Source: RGIG9115 sp045128915
GTDB taxonomy: Bacteria; Bacillota; Clostridia; UBA1381
DNA length: 64,000 bases
Direction: 5' to 3'
Assembly (NCBI GenBank): GCA_045128915.1
Contig: JBGVIT010000036.1
Span: forward strand, 33,702 to 97,701
In this document: one piece after another, positions 25,742 to 33,985 of the stretch
Layout: each line of letters opens with the position of its first letter
How positions within the stretch are numbered: position 1 is the stretch's first letter
Made by a program: the position numbers and the translations under genes
The notes under the pieces: generated by a model
Database searches by the model: none
Seen by the model: only the letters and a program-made list of their open reading frames with translations
Told to the model about the DNA's origin: nothing

Positions 25742-26803
25742 TTGAAAAAATTTATTGACCTTGATGACATGGCAAATCACAACTGCTCAAATGTTCTTAA
25801 TATAATACAGAAAAACGGAACTGTTTCAAGACGTCAGATTACGGAGCTTAGCGGACTTAGCTGGGGCGGCATGACCAAGATTGTCAATAAGCTTTTGGAA
25901 AATGAATATATTGTGGAAGCAAAAAAGGAATCCACAACATCAAGCGGCAGAATACCGTCGGTTCTGAGCGTAAATACAGACAAAAACTTCGTTATCGGAC
26001 TTGATATTAATAAAACCGGTCTGCACGCAGTTGTAACAGACCTTACAGGTAAAATTATAGAAACCTTTCAAGGCAATGTTTCATTAGTAAATAAAGAGAG
26101 CTTTATTAAGCAGATAACTGAATTTACAGAAAGTATTTTTAATCAGTTCAAATCTATACCCATAATCTCCATAGGCGTTGCCATGCAGGGAATAGTTGAC
26201 CACAAAAACGGCATCTCCGTAAAATTTCCCGATATTGCGGATTGGGAAAATGTACAGCTTAAGAAAATTCTTGAAGAAAGGTTCAATGTACCCGTTTTTC
26301 TCGAACACGATCCGGATTGTCTGCTTTATGCCCATATGGACAGTCAAAGCAGGGAAAATATTGTTCTTCTCCGTATAGATAAAAGTATCGGTATGGCAGT
26401 CAGCATCGGTGGAAAGATTATTAAAGGCAACGGCATTTTAGAAATTGCGCATAACACAGTAATTCCCGGAGGGAAAAAGTGCCGCTGCGGCAGTAGCGGT
26501 TGTTTTGAGGCTTACGTTTATCCATGTCTTGAAAATAACAAAATCAACACGAACGCACTCGATGAGCTTATTGTACCTTTAGCTGTTATGATTAAGAACC
26601 TTGCAGGAATTTTTAACGCTTCCAAGGTAATTTTAACCGGTGCGTTAATGGAGCATAAGGAGCTGTTTGAGAAAAAGCTCATATCAGAAACGTCACGGTT
26701 TGGAAAGGATATAAGCTGGGAAATTTCCACAGCCTCCGACATGGTGGTAACAGGCGCGGCAGGAATAGCCGTAAAAAAATCAATAAATTCAATTATCATT
26801 TAA
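25742..26803 (+). CDS. ROK-family transcriptional regulator
   Basis: 353 aa. N-terminal winged helix (~15-75; NVLNIIQKNGTVSRRQITELSGLSWGGMTKIVNKLLEN) joined to a ROK sugar-kinase-like domain (IGLDINKTGLHAVVTD, VFLEHDPDCLLYAH) with the zinc/His-Cys motif KKCRCGSSGCFEAY. Proteins of this build are XylR/NagC-type repressors released by a sugar. The start is a TTG at 25742 with AAGGAGG 7 bases before; no ATG lies near. It is next to the sugar/polyol cluster and probably controls the palindromic promoter and itself. The ROK domain keeps the ligand-binding residues visible here; kinase activity is not expected. Confidence 0.88.
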   Translation: MKKFIDLDDMANHNCSNVLNIIQKNGTVSRRQITELSGLSWGGMTKIVNKLLENEYIVEAKKESTTSSGRIPSVLSVNTDKNFVIGLDINKTGLHAVVTDLTGKIIETFQGNVSLVNKESFIKQITEFTESIFNQFKSIPIISIGVAMQGIVDHKNGISVKFPDIADWENVQLKKILEERFNVPVFLEHDPDCLLYAHMDSQSRENIVLLRIDKSIGMAVSIGGKIIKGNGILEIAHNTVIPGGKKCRCGSSGCFEAYVYPCLENNKINTNALDELIVPLAVMIKNLAGIFNASKVILTGALMEHKELFEKKLISETSRFGKDISWEISTASDMVVTGAAGIAVKKSINSIII

Positions 26804-26841
26804 AAAAACCGGCGAGCTGCATCAGCAACTCGCCGGTTTTT
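26804..26841 (+). terminator. Terminator of the ROK gene
   Basis: 13-bp stem AAAAACCGGCGAG / CTCGCCGGTTTTT with a 12-base loop and T-run. Confidence 0.9.
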
Positions 26842-26845
26842 GCAT

Positions 26846-26875
26846 AAAAAAGAGTGCTGCATAATGCAACACTCT
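26846..26875 (-). terminator. Terminator of pckG
   Basis: Minus strand AGAGTGTTGCAT / ATGCAGCACTCT (one G-T pair) followed by TTTTTT. Confidence 0.85.
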
Positions 26876-26884
26876 ATATTTTAA

Positions 26885-28669
26885 TTATCTAAGTGCATTT
26901 TCAAGCTTTTCAAGCTCTTCTGTCATTTCCTTGGGAAGCATATCGCCGAACTGAGCGAAGTATTTCTTAATACCTGTTTCAGAATCTTCAATATCCTTAA
27001 TCCATTCGTTGTTATCAACTGCAAGAAGTTCTTCAAGCTGTGCCTTTGTCATGTCAAGGTCTGTGATGTCGATGTCGTCAACCTTGGGAACATAACCGAT
27101 AGCACATTCATCAGCGTCAACCTTGCCTGCGCATCTGTCAAGAATCCAGAGAAGTACGCGCATATTGTCGCCAAATCCGGGCCAGAGGAAGTTGCCTTCG
27201 TCATCTTTTCTGAACCAGTTAACATGGAATATTTTAGGAGCTTTGTCGCCCAGCTTCTTGCCCATGTCGAGCCAATGCTGCCAATATGATGCCATGTTGT
27301 AACCAACGAACGGCTTCATAGCCATAGGATCGCGGCGAACAACACCTACTGCACCTGCTGCAGCTGCAGTTGTTTCAGAAGCCATGATAGCACCAACAAA
27401 TGTACCATGCTGCCAATCTCTTGACTGATAAACCAACGGAGCACACTTAGCACGTCTGCCGCCGAATACGATAGCTGATACAGGAACACCTGCAGGATTC
27501 TCAAATTCCTTAGAGATGCAGGGGCAGTTGATTGCGGGAGCTGTAAATCTTGAGTTGGGGTGAGCAAGCTTGCCGCCCTCAGCTGTAAATTCTACGCCGT
27601 TAACCTTTGCGCCCTTCCATTCTGTTGCATCAACGGGAGGATTCTTGTCAAGACCTTCCCACCAAACTGTATTATCTGCATTGTTGATACATACGTTTGT
27701 GAAAATTGTATCTTTCTTTGTTGATTCAAGAGCATTGAAGTTTGTTTTAACTGATGTTCCGGGTGCAACGCCAAAGAAGCCTGCTTCGGGGTTGATAGCA
27801 TAAAGTCTGCCGTCGGGACCGATTTTGAGCCATGCAATATCGTCGCCTACTGTCCATACCTTATAGCCCTTCTCCTTAAGATATTCGGGAGGAATAAGCA
27901 TTGCAAGGTTTGTTTTACCGCAAGCTGAGGGGAATGCTGCACAGATATACTTAACTTCGCCCTGAGGATTCTCAAGACCGAGAATAAGCATATGCTCTGC
28001 CATCCAGCCTTCCTTCATACCGAGATATGAAGCAATTCTGAGTGCGAAACACTTTTTACCTAAAAGTACGTTACCGCCGTATGCTGAGTTGATTGACCAT
28101 ATTGTAGCATCCTGTGGGAACTGTACGATATATCTTTCTTCGGGATTTACGTCCTTCTTTGCATGCAAGCACTTAACAAATTCAGCATTGTCGCCAAGTT
28201 CGTCAATAACTGCCTTACCTACTCTTGTCATAATAAGCATGTTAAGTACAACGTAGATGCTGTCTGTAAGCTCTATACCGATTTTTGAGAAAGGTGAACC
28301 AACAGGGCCCATTGAATAAGGGATAACATACATTGTTCTGCCCTGCATTGAGCCTTTGTAAAGAGCCTTAAGCTTTGCATACATTTCTGCAGGATCCATC
28401 CAATTATTGATTGGGCCTGCTTCTTCTTTTGTATTAGTACAGATAAATGTTCTGTCTTCTACTCTTGCTACGTCGTTTTCTGCTGTTCTGTGATAATAGC
28501 AGCCGGGAAGCTTTTCCTGATTGAGTTCAATTATTTCGCCTGATTTAACCGCTTCTGCTCTGAGTTCATCTCTCTGAGCATCGCTGCCATCAATCCATAC
28601 GATCTGGTCGGGCTGGCACATTGCTGCCATTTCGTCAATCCATGAAAGGACTGTCTTGTTTGTAGTCAT
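26885..28669 (-). CDS. pckG: Phosphoenolpyruvate carboxykinase (GTP)
   Basis: 594 aa, the length of GTP-type PEPCK, interconverting oxaloacetate + GTP and PEP + CO2 + GDP. The GTP-class active loop FPSACGKTN (246-254, with the reactive Cys250) is intact; also VGDDIAWLKIGPDGRLYAINPEAGFFGVAPGT and GGRRAKCAPLVYQS. The start is ATG 28669 with AGGAGGT 7 bases upstream; an 11-codon upstream extension is rejected. In saccharolytic gut anaerobes this enzyme often runs in the PEP-carboxylating direction to make C4 acids; here direction is inferred. Clostridia more often have the ATP type. Confidence 0.96.
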   Translation of the reverse strand: MTTNKTVLSWIDEMAAMCQPDQIVWIDGSDAQRDELRAEAVKSGEIIELNQEKLPGCYYHRTAENDVARVEDRTFICTNTKEEAGPINNWMDPAEMYAKLKALYKGSMQGRTMYVIPYSMGPVGSPFSKIGIELTDSIYVVLNMLIMTRVGKAVIDELGDNAEFVKCLHAKKDVNPEERYIVQFPQDATIWSINSAYGGNVLLGKKCFALRIASYLGMKEGWMAEHMLILGLENPQGEVKYICAAFPSACGKTNLAMLIPPEYLKEKGYKVWTVGDDIAWLKIGPDGRLYAINPEAGFFGVAPGTSVKTNFNALESTKKDTIFTNVCINNADNTVWWEGLDKNPPVDATEWKGAKVNGVEFTAEGGKLAHPNSRFTAPAINCPCISKEFENPAGVPVSAIVFGGRRAKCAPLVYQSRDWQHGTFVGAIMASETTAAAAGAVGVVRRDPMAMKPFVGYNMASYWQHWLDMGKKLGDKAPKIFHVNWFRKDDEGNFLWPGFGDNMRVLLWILDRCAGKVDADECAIGYVPKVDDIDITDLDMTKAQLEELLAVDNNEWIKDIEDSETGIKKYFAQFGDMLPKEMTEELEKLENALR

Positions 28670-29028
28670 AATTCTTACCTCCTGACAAGATATTAATATC
28701 ATTTGCTTATCGAAACCGAAAGTACCCCAGTTTCAATTATGGTTCATATTATACCATGAAATACCATAGAATAAAAGCTTTTTTTGAAAAAAAAATTTTT
28801 TTTAGACGAAGCGCCAAATTGTTAAAAAAAAAACGAAGATATATAATAGTTTTGCACAATAATAAAGAAAATAAGTCACCAAGAGTACAAAATCACGTAA
28901 GCCGCTTTCAAATTCTGACTTAATTCATTAAAAATAAACATAAATATCCATGTTATATTGACAAAATAAATTCATGAGTGATATACTCTATATATAGATG
29001 ATTTTTACTCTGAAAGGACTGACTAACC
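28670..29028. other. Divergent intergenic region pckG-pflB
   Basis: 359 bases without a gene, with long A/T tracts (28778-28835). The pckG side has an extended -10 (minus TGGTATAAT at 28756-28748) without a good -35. The pflB side has TTGACA (28958-28963), 18-bp spacer, TATACT (28982-28987). A partial Rex-like half (TTGTTAA at 28819) lies in an A-tract and is not convincing. Confidence 0.6.
28958..28987 (+). promoter_or_regulatory. Promoter of pflB
   Basis: TTGACA, 18-bp spacer, TATACT; about 40-base leader with RBS GAAAGGA. Confidence 0.65.
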
Positions 29029-31263
29029 ATGTATTTTGAACAATGGAACGGATTTAAGCTCAACACCTGGGACAGAGAAATCAACGTAAGTGATTTTATC
29101 AAACAAAATTATACTCCGTATCACGGAAACGCGGACTTCCTTGAAGGCCCCACAGAGCGTACTTCAGAACTTAACAAGAAAATTAAGGACCTGCAGAAAA
29201 AGGAAATAGACAACGGCGGTGTTCTGGACATTGACACCGAAAATATCTCTTCACTTTTGTCATATCCTGCGGGATATATAGATAAGGACAAGGAAATAAT
29301 CGTAGGTCTTCAGACAGATGAGCCTCTAAAGCGCGGAGTAAACCCATTCGGCGGCATGAGAATGGCAAGAAGTGCTGTTAAGGCTTACGGCTATGAACTT
29401 TCACAGAATATTGAAGATGCTTTTGAATACAAAACTACTCATAACGACGGCGTATTCAGCGTTTATACTGAGGATATGCTCAAAGCTCGTCATTTTGGTA
29501 TTCTTACAGGACTTCCCGATGCATACGGCAGAGGAAGAATTATAGGTGATTACAGACGTTGTGCTTTGTACGGCGTTGATGCTCTTATTGAACAGAAGAA
29601 AAAGGATAAAGAAAAATACAGCCAATATGATATGTCTGAGGATAATATAAGAACATGTCAGGAAATTTATAAGCAGATTGATTTCCTCGAAAGGCTTAAG
29701 AAAATGGCAGAGCTGTACGGATTTGATATAAGCAAACCTGCAGCTAACGCAAGAGAAGCTTATCAATGGTTGTACTTTGCATACCTTGCAGCAGTAAAAG
29801 AACAAAACGGTGCTGCAATGTCACTTGGCAGAGTAAGCACATTCCTTGATATATATGTAGAACGTGACATGAAACTAGGACTTCTCACAGAATCAGAAGC
29901 TCAGGAGCTTATGGACGATTTCGTTATGAAGCTCAGAATCGTAAGACAGCTTCGTACTCCTGACTACAACGAGCTTTTCGGCGGTGATCCTACATGGGTA
30001 ACAGAGAGCATCGGCGGTATGATGGAAAACAACAACAAAACTCTTGTTACCAAAAACTGTTTCAGAATTCTCAATACCCTTTATAACTTAGGAACAGCTC
30101 CGGAGCCTAACCTTACTGTTTTGTGGTCGGAGCATTTGCCTGAAAACTTCAAGAAGTTCTGTTCAAAGGTTTCTATTGATACTGATTCAATACAATATGA
30201 AAACGACGACCAGATGCGAAAGATTTACGGCGACGATTATGCTATTGCCTGCTGCGTTTCTGCCATGAAGGTCGGAAAGCAGATGCAGTTCTTCGGCGCT
30301 CGCTGTAATCTGCCGAAGCTTTTGCTTCTTGCCCTCAACGGCGGCTGTGATGAAAAGACGGGAACAGAGATTGCTCCAAAGTCAGAGCCTTACAGCGAAG
30401 AATATCTTGAATTCGATAAGGTAATAGAAAGATTTGAAAAATACAGCGAGTGGATATGCAGACTTTACATCAATACTCTTAACGTTATTCACTATATGCA
30501 CGACAAATATGCCTATGAAAAAATTCAGATGGCTCTTCACGACACGGAAGTGGGAAGATTTATGGCATGCGGTGTTGCAGGACTTTCAGTAATTGCAGAC
30601 TCCCTCAGCGCAATTAAATATGCCAAGGTTAAGGTTATAAGAAACGAAAACGGTCTTATACGTGATTTTGAAGTGGAAGGCGACTTCCCCAAGTTCGGAA
30701 ACGATGACGACAGAGTTGATAATCTTGCAATATATGTTCTTGACAATATCAACTCAAATCTGAAAAAGACCAAAACATACAGAGATGCAATACCCACACT
30801 TTCTGTTCTTACCATAACATCAAACGTTATGTACGGAAAGAAAACAGGCGCAACTCCTGACGGAAGAAAAGCAGGAGAGCCTTATGCACCCGGCGCAAAC
30901 CCAATGCACAACAGAGATAAAAACGGCGCACTTGCATCACTAAGCTCCGTTTCTAAAATTCCGTATTCTATCACACGTGACGGCACATCAAATACTTTCT
31001 CAATCACACCTGCTACTCTCGGTGCAACAGAGGATGAAAGGATTGAAAACCTTACAAATATCCTGAACGGATATTTCAAAAACGGTGCACATCATATTAA
31101 TATAAATGTTCTTGACAAGGAAAAGCTCATGGACGCTTATGAGCATCCCGAAAACTATCCTAACCTTACAATAAGAGTTTCAGGATATGCCGTAAACTTC
31201 TGCAGACTGAGCAAAGCTCAGCAGCTGGAAGTAATACAGAGAACATTCCACAATCGCATATAA
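29029..31263 (+). CDS. pflB: Formate C-acetyltransferase (pyruvate formate-lyase)
   Basis: 744 aa glycyl-radical enzyme converting pyruvate + CoA to acetyl-CoA + formate. Catalytic C408-C409 in YAIACCVSAM and the glycyl radical site G719 in RVSGYAVNF, 25 residues from the C-terminus, are both intact. Other PFL motifs: GVNPFGGMRMA, EPNLTVLWSEHLP, VMYGKKTGATPDGR. This separates it from glycerol dehydratase-type relatives. The activating enzyme (radical SAM PflA), usually adjacent, is not in this window. Followed directly by a terminator. Indicates strictly anaerobic mixed-acid metabolism. Confidence 0.96.
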   Translation: MYFEQWNGFKLNTWDREINVSDFIKQNYTPYHGNADFLEGPTERTSELNKKIKDLQKKEIDNGGVLDIDTENISSLLSYPAGYIDKDKEIIVGLQTDEPLKRGVNPFGGMRMARSAVKAYGYELSQNIEDAFEYKTTHNDGVFSVYTEDMLKARHFGILTGLPDAYGRGRIIGDYRRCALYGVDALIEQKKKDKEKYSQYDMSEDNIRTCQEIYKQIDFLERLKKMAELYGFDISKPAANAREAYQWLYFAYLAAVKEQNGAAMSLGRVSTFLDIYVERDMKLGLLTESEAQELMDDFVMKLRIVRQLRTPDYNELFGGDPTWVTESIGGMMENNNKTLVTKNCFRILNTLYNLGTAPEPNLTVLWSEHLPENFKKFCSKVSIDTDSIQYENDDQMRKIYGDDYAIACCVSAMKVGKQMQFFGARCNLPKLLLLALNGGCDEKTGTEIAPKSEPYSEEYLEFDKVIERFEKYSEWICRLYINTLNVIHYMHDKYAYEKIQMALHDTEVGRFMACGVAGLSVIADSLSAIKYAKVKVIRNENGLIRDFEVEGDFPKFGNDDDRVDNLAIYVLDNINSNLKKTKTYRDAIPTLSVLTITSNVMYGKKTGATPDGRKAGEPYAPGANPMHNRDKNGALASLSSVSKIPYSITRDGTSNTFSITPATLGATEDERIENLTNILNGYFKNGAHHININVLDKEKLMDAYEHPENYPNLTIRVSGYAVNFCRLSKAQQLEVIQRTFHNRI

Positions 31264-31265
31264 AC

Positions 31266-31298
31266 AAAAAAATCCGCAAATTATTTTGCGGATTTTTT
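31266..31298. terminator. Bidirectional terminator
   Basis: AAATCCGCAAA / TTTGCGGATTT-type stem with T-run, between convergent pflB and the VIT1 gene. Confidence 0.85.
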
Positions 31299-31300
31299 GT

Positions 31301-32182
31301 TTATAGGTCAACACCAAGAAATTTCTTTGCTACTACTCCTACAAAGAATGATATTACTGCAACGCCTATACTAATTAGGGACATTTCCAAAAACTTCGGC
31401 TTGAATTTTTCGCCCTTGGCAACGGATATATAATATGTAAATCCTGCTATAATAAGAATTACAGTAACAAGCATCGCTATCAATGCTGTTATATACTGTT
31501 CATTTGTGAATAACAAATAGGGAAGTATTAAAAGCGCTACGGTTATCAGGTATGCAATGCCCGTATATGAGCATGACTTTAATGCATCACTTCTGCCCTC
31601 GCTTTTTGCTGCCAGAAATTCGCTGGACGCCATTGAAAAGGTAGCGGATATACCCATTATCAGTCCCGAAAGCGCAATAAGTCTTGTGTTCTGCATGGCA
31701 AAGGTGAAGCCTGCGAGAGAGCCTGTCAGCTCTACTAATGCATCGTTCATGCCAAGCACCATACTGCCCACATACTGAAGGCGCTCTTCATCAAGCATCC
31801 GGAGCAATGCTTCCTCATGCTCCTCCTCCTGCTGTTTTATATGGTGGCTTTCTTCCACCTCGTCAAACAAAACAGCGTACTCCTTCTGAGCGTTTCCTTC
31901 GCCGTTTTCCATAAGCTTTACGGCAAAGGTAAACCCGAATATTAAAGCTAAAAGCTTGTACTTAAATACTTTTAGTTTTTGAGGCTTCATTGAGGTGCCT
32001 GTATATGTTTTCCATATTTCATAATGTGCTTTTTCTTCATCAGAAAGCCTGATTAGAGTTTTTTTATTTTCCTCGCCCTTGGCAAATGCGGCGATTTCGC
32101 TGTATATAACACTTTCAGTAAGCTCGTTTTGCTGCATTTTTTTGATAATTGACAATGCTTTTTCAGAAATGCTCTTGTTCAT
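31301..32182 (-). CDS. Ferritin-like/VIT1 (CCC1) family iron/manganese transporter
   Basis: 293 aa membrane protein. The N-terminal ~130 residues are a ferritin/rubrerythrin-like four-helix region with repeated Glu/His (ESVIYSEIAAFAKGEE, LSDEEKAHYEIWK, EEVEESHHIKQQEEEHEEALL), followed by the VIT1 domain with about five membrane helices (MVLGMNDALVELTGSLAGFTFA, ALSGLIMGISATFSMASSEFLAAKSEG, then three more). This fusion, known from MbfA/Erv1-type proteins, exports or stores Fe2+/Mn2+. The conserved MND and SMASSEF motifs of VIT1 are present. Own promoter. Physiological metal not determinable here. Confidence 0.88.
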   Translation of the reverse strand: MNKSISEKALSIIKKMQQNELTESVIYSEIAAFAKGEENKKTLIRLSDEEKAHYEIWKTYTGTSMKPQKLKVFKYKLLALIFGFTFAVKLMENGEGNAQKEYAVLFDEVEESHHIKQQEEEHEEALLRMLDEERLQYVGSMVLGMNDALVELTGSLAGFTFAMQNTRLIALSGLIMGISATFSMASSEFLAAKSEGRSDALKSCSYTGIAYLITVALLILPYLLFTNEQYITALIAMLVTVILIIAGFTYYISVAKGEKFKPKFLEMSLISIGVAVISFFVGVVAKKFLGVDL

Positions 32183-32217
32183 ACAAATTCTCCTTAGTAT
32201 AATGAATTTCTGAATTT

Positions 32218-32245
32218 ATTATAGCACAAAATCAGCATATGTCAA
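32218..32245 (-). promoter_or_regulatory. Promoter of the VIT1-type transporter gene
   Basis: Minus strand TTGACA (32245-32240), 16-bp spacer, TATAAT (32223-32218). Confidence 0.8.
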
Positions 32246-32249
32246 TATA

Positions 32250-32471
32250 TTAACTTTTCTGTTTGATTTCAGTAATTTCGTATCCTATGCTGCATAATAT
32301 CTGATACAAATCACTTATACTGTTATTGAGTCCAAGACCTCTTAAGGAATCGAAAGCACCCTGAAGATTGTTATCTACAGCATAGATTTTATCATTTATT
32401 ACATTGAGCTTATTGTCAATACTTTCCAAAACCTTTGTCATGTCACGGATAGCTGTAATCATTTGTTCCAT
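32250..32471 (-). CDS. Small coiled-coil protein, unknown
   Basis: 73 aa, predicted helical. Residues ~5-50 show an Ile/Leu/Val heptad pattern (MITAIRDMTKVLESIDNKLNVINDKI); the end is LYQILCSIGYEITEIKQKS. No signal peptide or membrane segment. RBS-like AAGGAGCAT stands before the ATG, and the gene follows the small membrane protein gene by 11 bases on the same strand, so they probably form a two-gene unit. Family not recognised; it could form an oligomer with the membrane protein. Confidence 0.6.
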   Translation of the reverse strand: MEQMITAIRDMTKVLESIDNKLNVINDKIYAVDNNLQGAFDSLRGLGLNNSISDLYQILCSIGYEITEIKQKS

Positions 32472-32482
32472 AATGATGCTCC

Positions 32483-32695
32483 TTATGAATTATTTTTTCT
32501 TAGCTGATAACGGATAACTGCTTTTTTTGTTCTGGCAAAACTTCGACGTTTGTTTTCCTCGCCGCCCATAAAAACCGCTGTGGCTATTAATGAAAAGAGA
32601 ACTACTCCCATGGCGGCAATTACTCCGCTTTCCATAAACCCAAGCGCCGCAAAAACACAAGCACATAAGATACCCATAATTTCTATTCTGTTCAT
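32483..32695 (-). CDS. Small two-helix membrane protein, unknown
   Basis: 70 aa from ATG 32695 (RBS AAAGGCGG 8 bases before; a longer in-frame start at 32731 has no RBS). Two membrane helices are visible, IMGILCACVFAALGFMESG and IAAMGVVLFSLIATAVFMGG, with a very basic C-terminal tail (KRRSFARTKKAVIRYQLRK) expected in the cytoplasm. Upstream of the small coiled-coil gene. No family recognised. Confidence 0.6.
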   Translation of the reverse strand: MNRIEIMGILCACVFAALGFMESGVIAAMGVVLFSLIATAVFMGGEENKRRSFARTKKAVIRYQLRKNNS

Positions 32696-32820
32696 AAATA
32701 ATACCGCCTTTCTGTTTGTTTCTGATTTCATTTTACAAAAAGTGATGTACTATAAAAAGGACAGTCAAAATTTTTTCAAAATATTTCCGGAATAAATAAG
32801 CTTGCTTCGCACAAAATAAA

Positions 32821-32926
32821 GGTGTAATACAGACGGAACACAAACCGCCGGTATTACAGTCCGGCGGTTGTCGGACGGCTTTCTTTCGGGGAAGCAGGGA
32901 AACACCGTTTTGAAAACGGTTTTTTG
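32821..32926 (+). ncRNA. Structured 5' leader with terminator before the DUF1540 gene
   Basis: Several pairings can be drawn: GGTGT (32821-32825) with ACACC (32902-32906); TGTAATAC (32823-32830) with GTATTACA (32851-32858); CCGCCGG (32845-32851) with CCGGCGG (32861-32867); GTCCG (32859-32863) with CGGAC (32872-32876); GCTTTC / GGAAGC (32878-32895); then the terminator ACCGTTTT-G-AAAACGGT (32904-32920) with six Ts. Some pairings exclude each other, and the outer stem overlaps the terminator's 5' arm, as in a terminator-controlled riboswitch. No known class recognised; a clear promoter was not found. Confidence 0.55.
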
Positions 32927-32953
32927 GACGGTTTTGAAAGGAGTCAGAATAAG

Positions 32954-33124
32954 ATGGGTAATTGCAACAAAGCTAATGAGAGCATTAAGTGTACTGTTAA
33001 GCAATGCGCTCACCACTGCGGTGACGCAAACTACTGCACACTCAGCTCTGTAAACATCGGAACTCATGAAATGAATCCTACAATGGTAGAATGTACTGAC
33101 TGTAATTCATTTCAGAAAAAGTAA
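32954..33124 (+). CDS. DUF1540 cysteine-rich small protein
   Basis: 56 aa with seven Cys: C4, C13, C18, C22, C28, C47 and C50. The pattern CTVKQCAHHC..YCTL...IGTH...PTMVECTDCNSF matches DUF1540, a family of small, probably metal-binding proteins of unknown function in Clostridia. The start is ATG 32954 behind AAAGGAG (10-base spacing); an in-frame ATG 30 bases upstream lies in the terminator hairpin region. The gene is preceded by the structured leader at 32821..32926, so its expression may depend on read-through of that terminator. Confidence 0.8.
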   Translation: MGNCNKANESIKCTVKQCAHHCGDANYCTLSSVNIGTHEMNPTMVECTDCNSFQKK

Positions 33125-33147
33125 AAAAAGTTATTATGACTTTTTTT
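33123..33147 (+). terminator. Terminator of the DUF1540 gene
   Basis: AAAAAAAGT / ACTTTTTTT with 7-base loop, beginning at the stop codon. Confidence 0.75.
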
Positions 33148-33151
33148 GCAA

Positions 33152-33189
33152 TTTAGGAAATTACGACTTGAAAGTATTAATTTCCTAAA
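33152..33189. repeat. Inverted repeat
   Basis: TTTAGGAAATTA (33152-33163) / TAATTTCCTAAA (33178-33189), 12 bp perfect with 14-base loop, between two terminators; AT-rich, no T-run of its own. Confidence 0.6.
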
Positions 33190-33202
33190 AGATAAAACCA
33201 CC

Positions 33203-33239
33203 AAAATGGGATGCTTCATTTAATGAGGCATCCCATTTT
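33203..33239. terminator. Strong hairpin at end of sigE
   Basis: AAAATGGGATGC (33203-33214) / GCATCCCATTTT (33228-33239), 12 bp perfect. Likely bidirectional; its 3' end touches the sigE stop codon. Confidence 0.8.
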
Positions 33240-33965
33240 TCAAATCATTTTTGTTATTTCTTTTTTTAGTCGGCATATAATTCTCTTTTCAAGCCTTGAT
33301 ATGTATGATTGGGATATTCCCAGAAGGTCTGCCACTTCTTTTTGTGTCTTTTCCATACCGCTGTCAGTTCCAAGTCCGAAACGAAGCTGCATTATTTGCT
33401 GTTCTCTGCCCGGAAGCTTACCAAGTGCAGAGAAAAGAAGCTTTTTTTCTACCTGCTGTTCTATATTCCGATAAACGCTGTCATCGTCTGTTCCAAGTAT
33501 ATCCGATAAAAGCAGCTCGTTACCGTCCCAATCCACATTAAGCGGCTCATCAATGGAAACCTCCGCCTTTGAGCCTGAATTTTTTCTGAGATACATAAGT
33601 ATTTCGTTTTCAATACATCTGGAAGCATAGGTTGCAAGCTTTATATTTTTATCCGGATTAAATGTGTTTATGGCTTTTATAAGACCAATGGTTCCGATTG
33701 AGATTAAATCCTCCACATATATCCCCGTATTTTCAAATCGTCTTGCTATATAGACCACAAGCCGAAGATTATGCTCAATCAGCTCACTGCGCACAGACTC
33801 GTCGCCGCCTCTTAACCGGTCAAGCGCTTCAAGCTCCTCATCCTTTTCCAATGGGGGAGGAAGAATATCGCTGCCGCCTATGTAGTATATTTCCTCAGGA
33901 CAGTTGTCAAAGCTTCCGTATAAATATAGGAAGCTTGTTTTTATATTATTAATGAGTTTAAGCAT
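33240..33965 (-). CDS. sigE: Sporulation sigma factor SigE precursor
   Basis: 241 aa sigma-70 family factor, the mother-cell sigma-E. A pro-sequence of about 26 residues precedes YYIGGSDILPPPL, the usual cleavage context. Region 2 (NLRLVVYIARRFENTGIYVEDLISIGTIGLIKAINTFNPDKNIKLATYASRCIENEILMYLR-type stretch, 66-127) and region 4 (QQIMQLRFGL...TQKEVADLLGISQSYISRLEKR) are intact. RBS AAAGGA. It follows its processing protease gene spoIIGA by 20 bases, the conserved spoIIG operon. The sigG gene, often next, is absent here. Good evidence that the organism forms endospores. Confidence 0.95.
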   Translation of the reverse strand: MLKLINNIKTSFLYLYGSFDNCPEEIYYIGGSDILPPPLEKDEELEALDRLRGGDESVRSELIEHNLRLVVYIARRFENTGIYVEDLISIGTIGLIKAINTFNPDKNIKLATYASRCIENEILMYLRKNSGSKAEVSIDEPLNVDWDGNELLLSDILGTDDDSVYRNIEQQVEKKLLFSALGKLPGREQQIMQLRFGLGTDSGMEKTQKEVADLLGISQSYISRLEKRIICRLKKEITKMI

Positions 33966-33985
33966 GATTTGTGGTCCTTTCTTGT

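Noticed and set aside
28819..28836. Possible Rex operator before pflB
   Set aside because: Only one half (TTGTTAA) fits; the rest is an A-tract.
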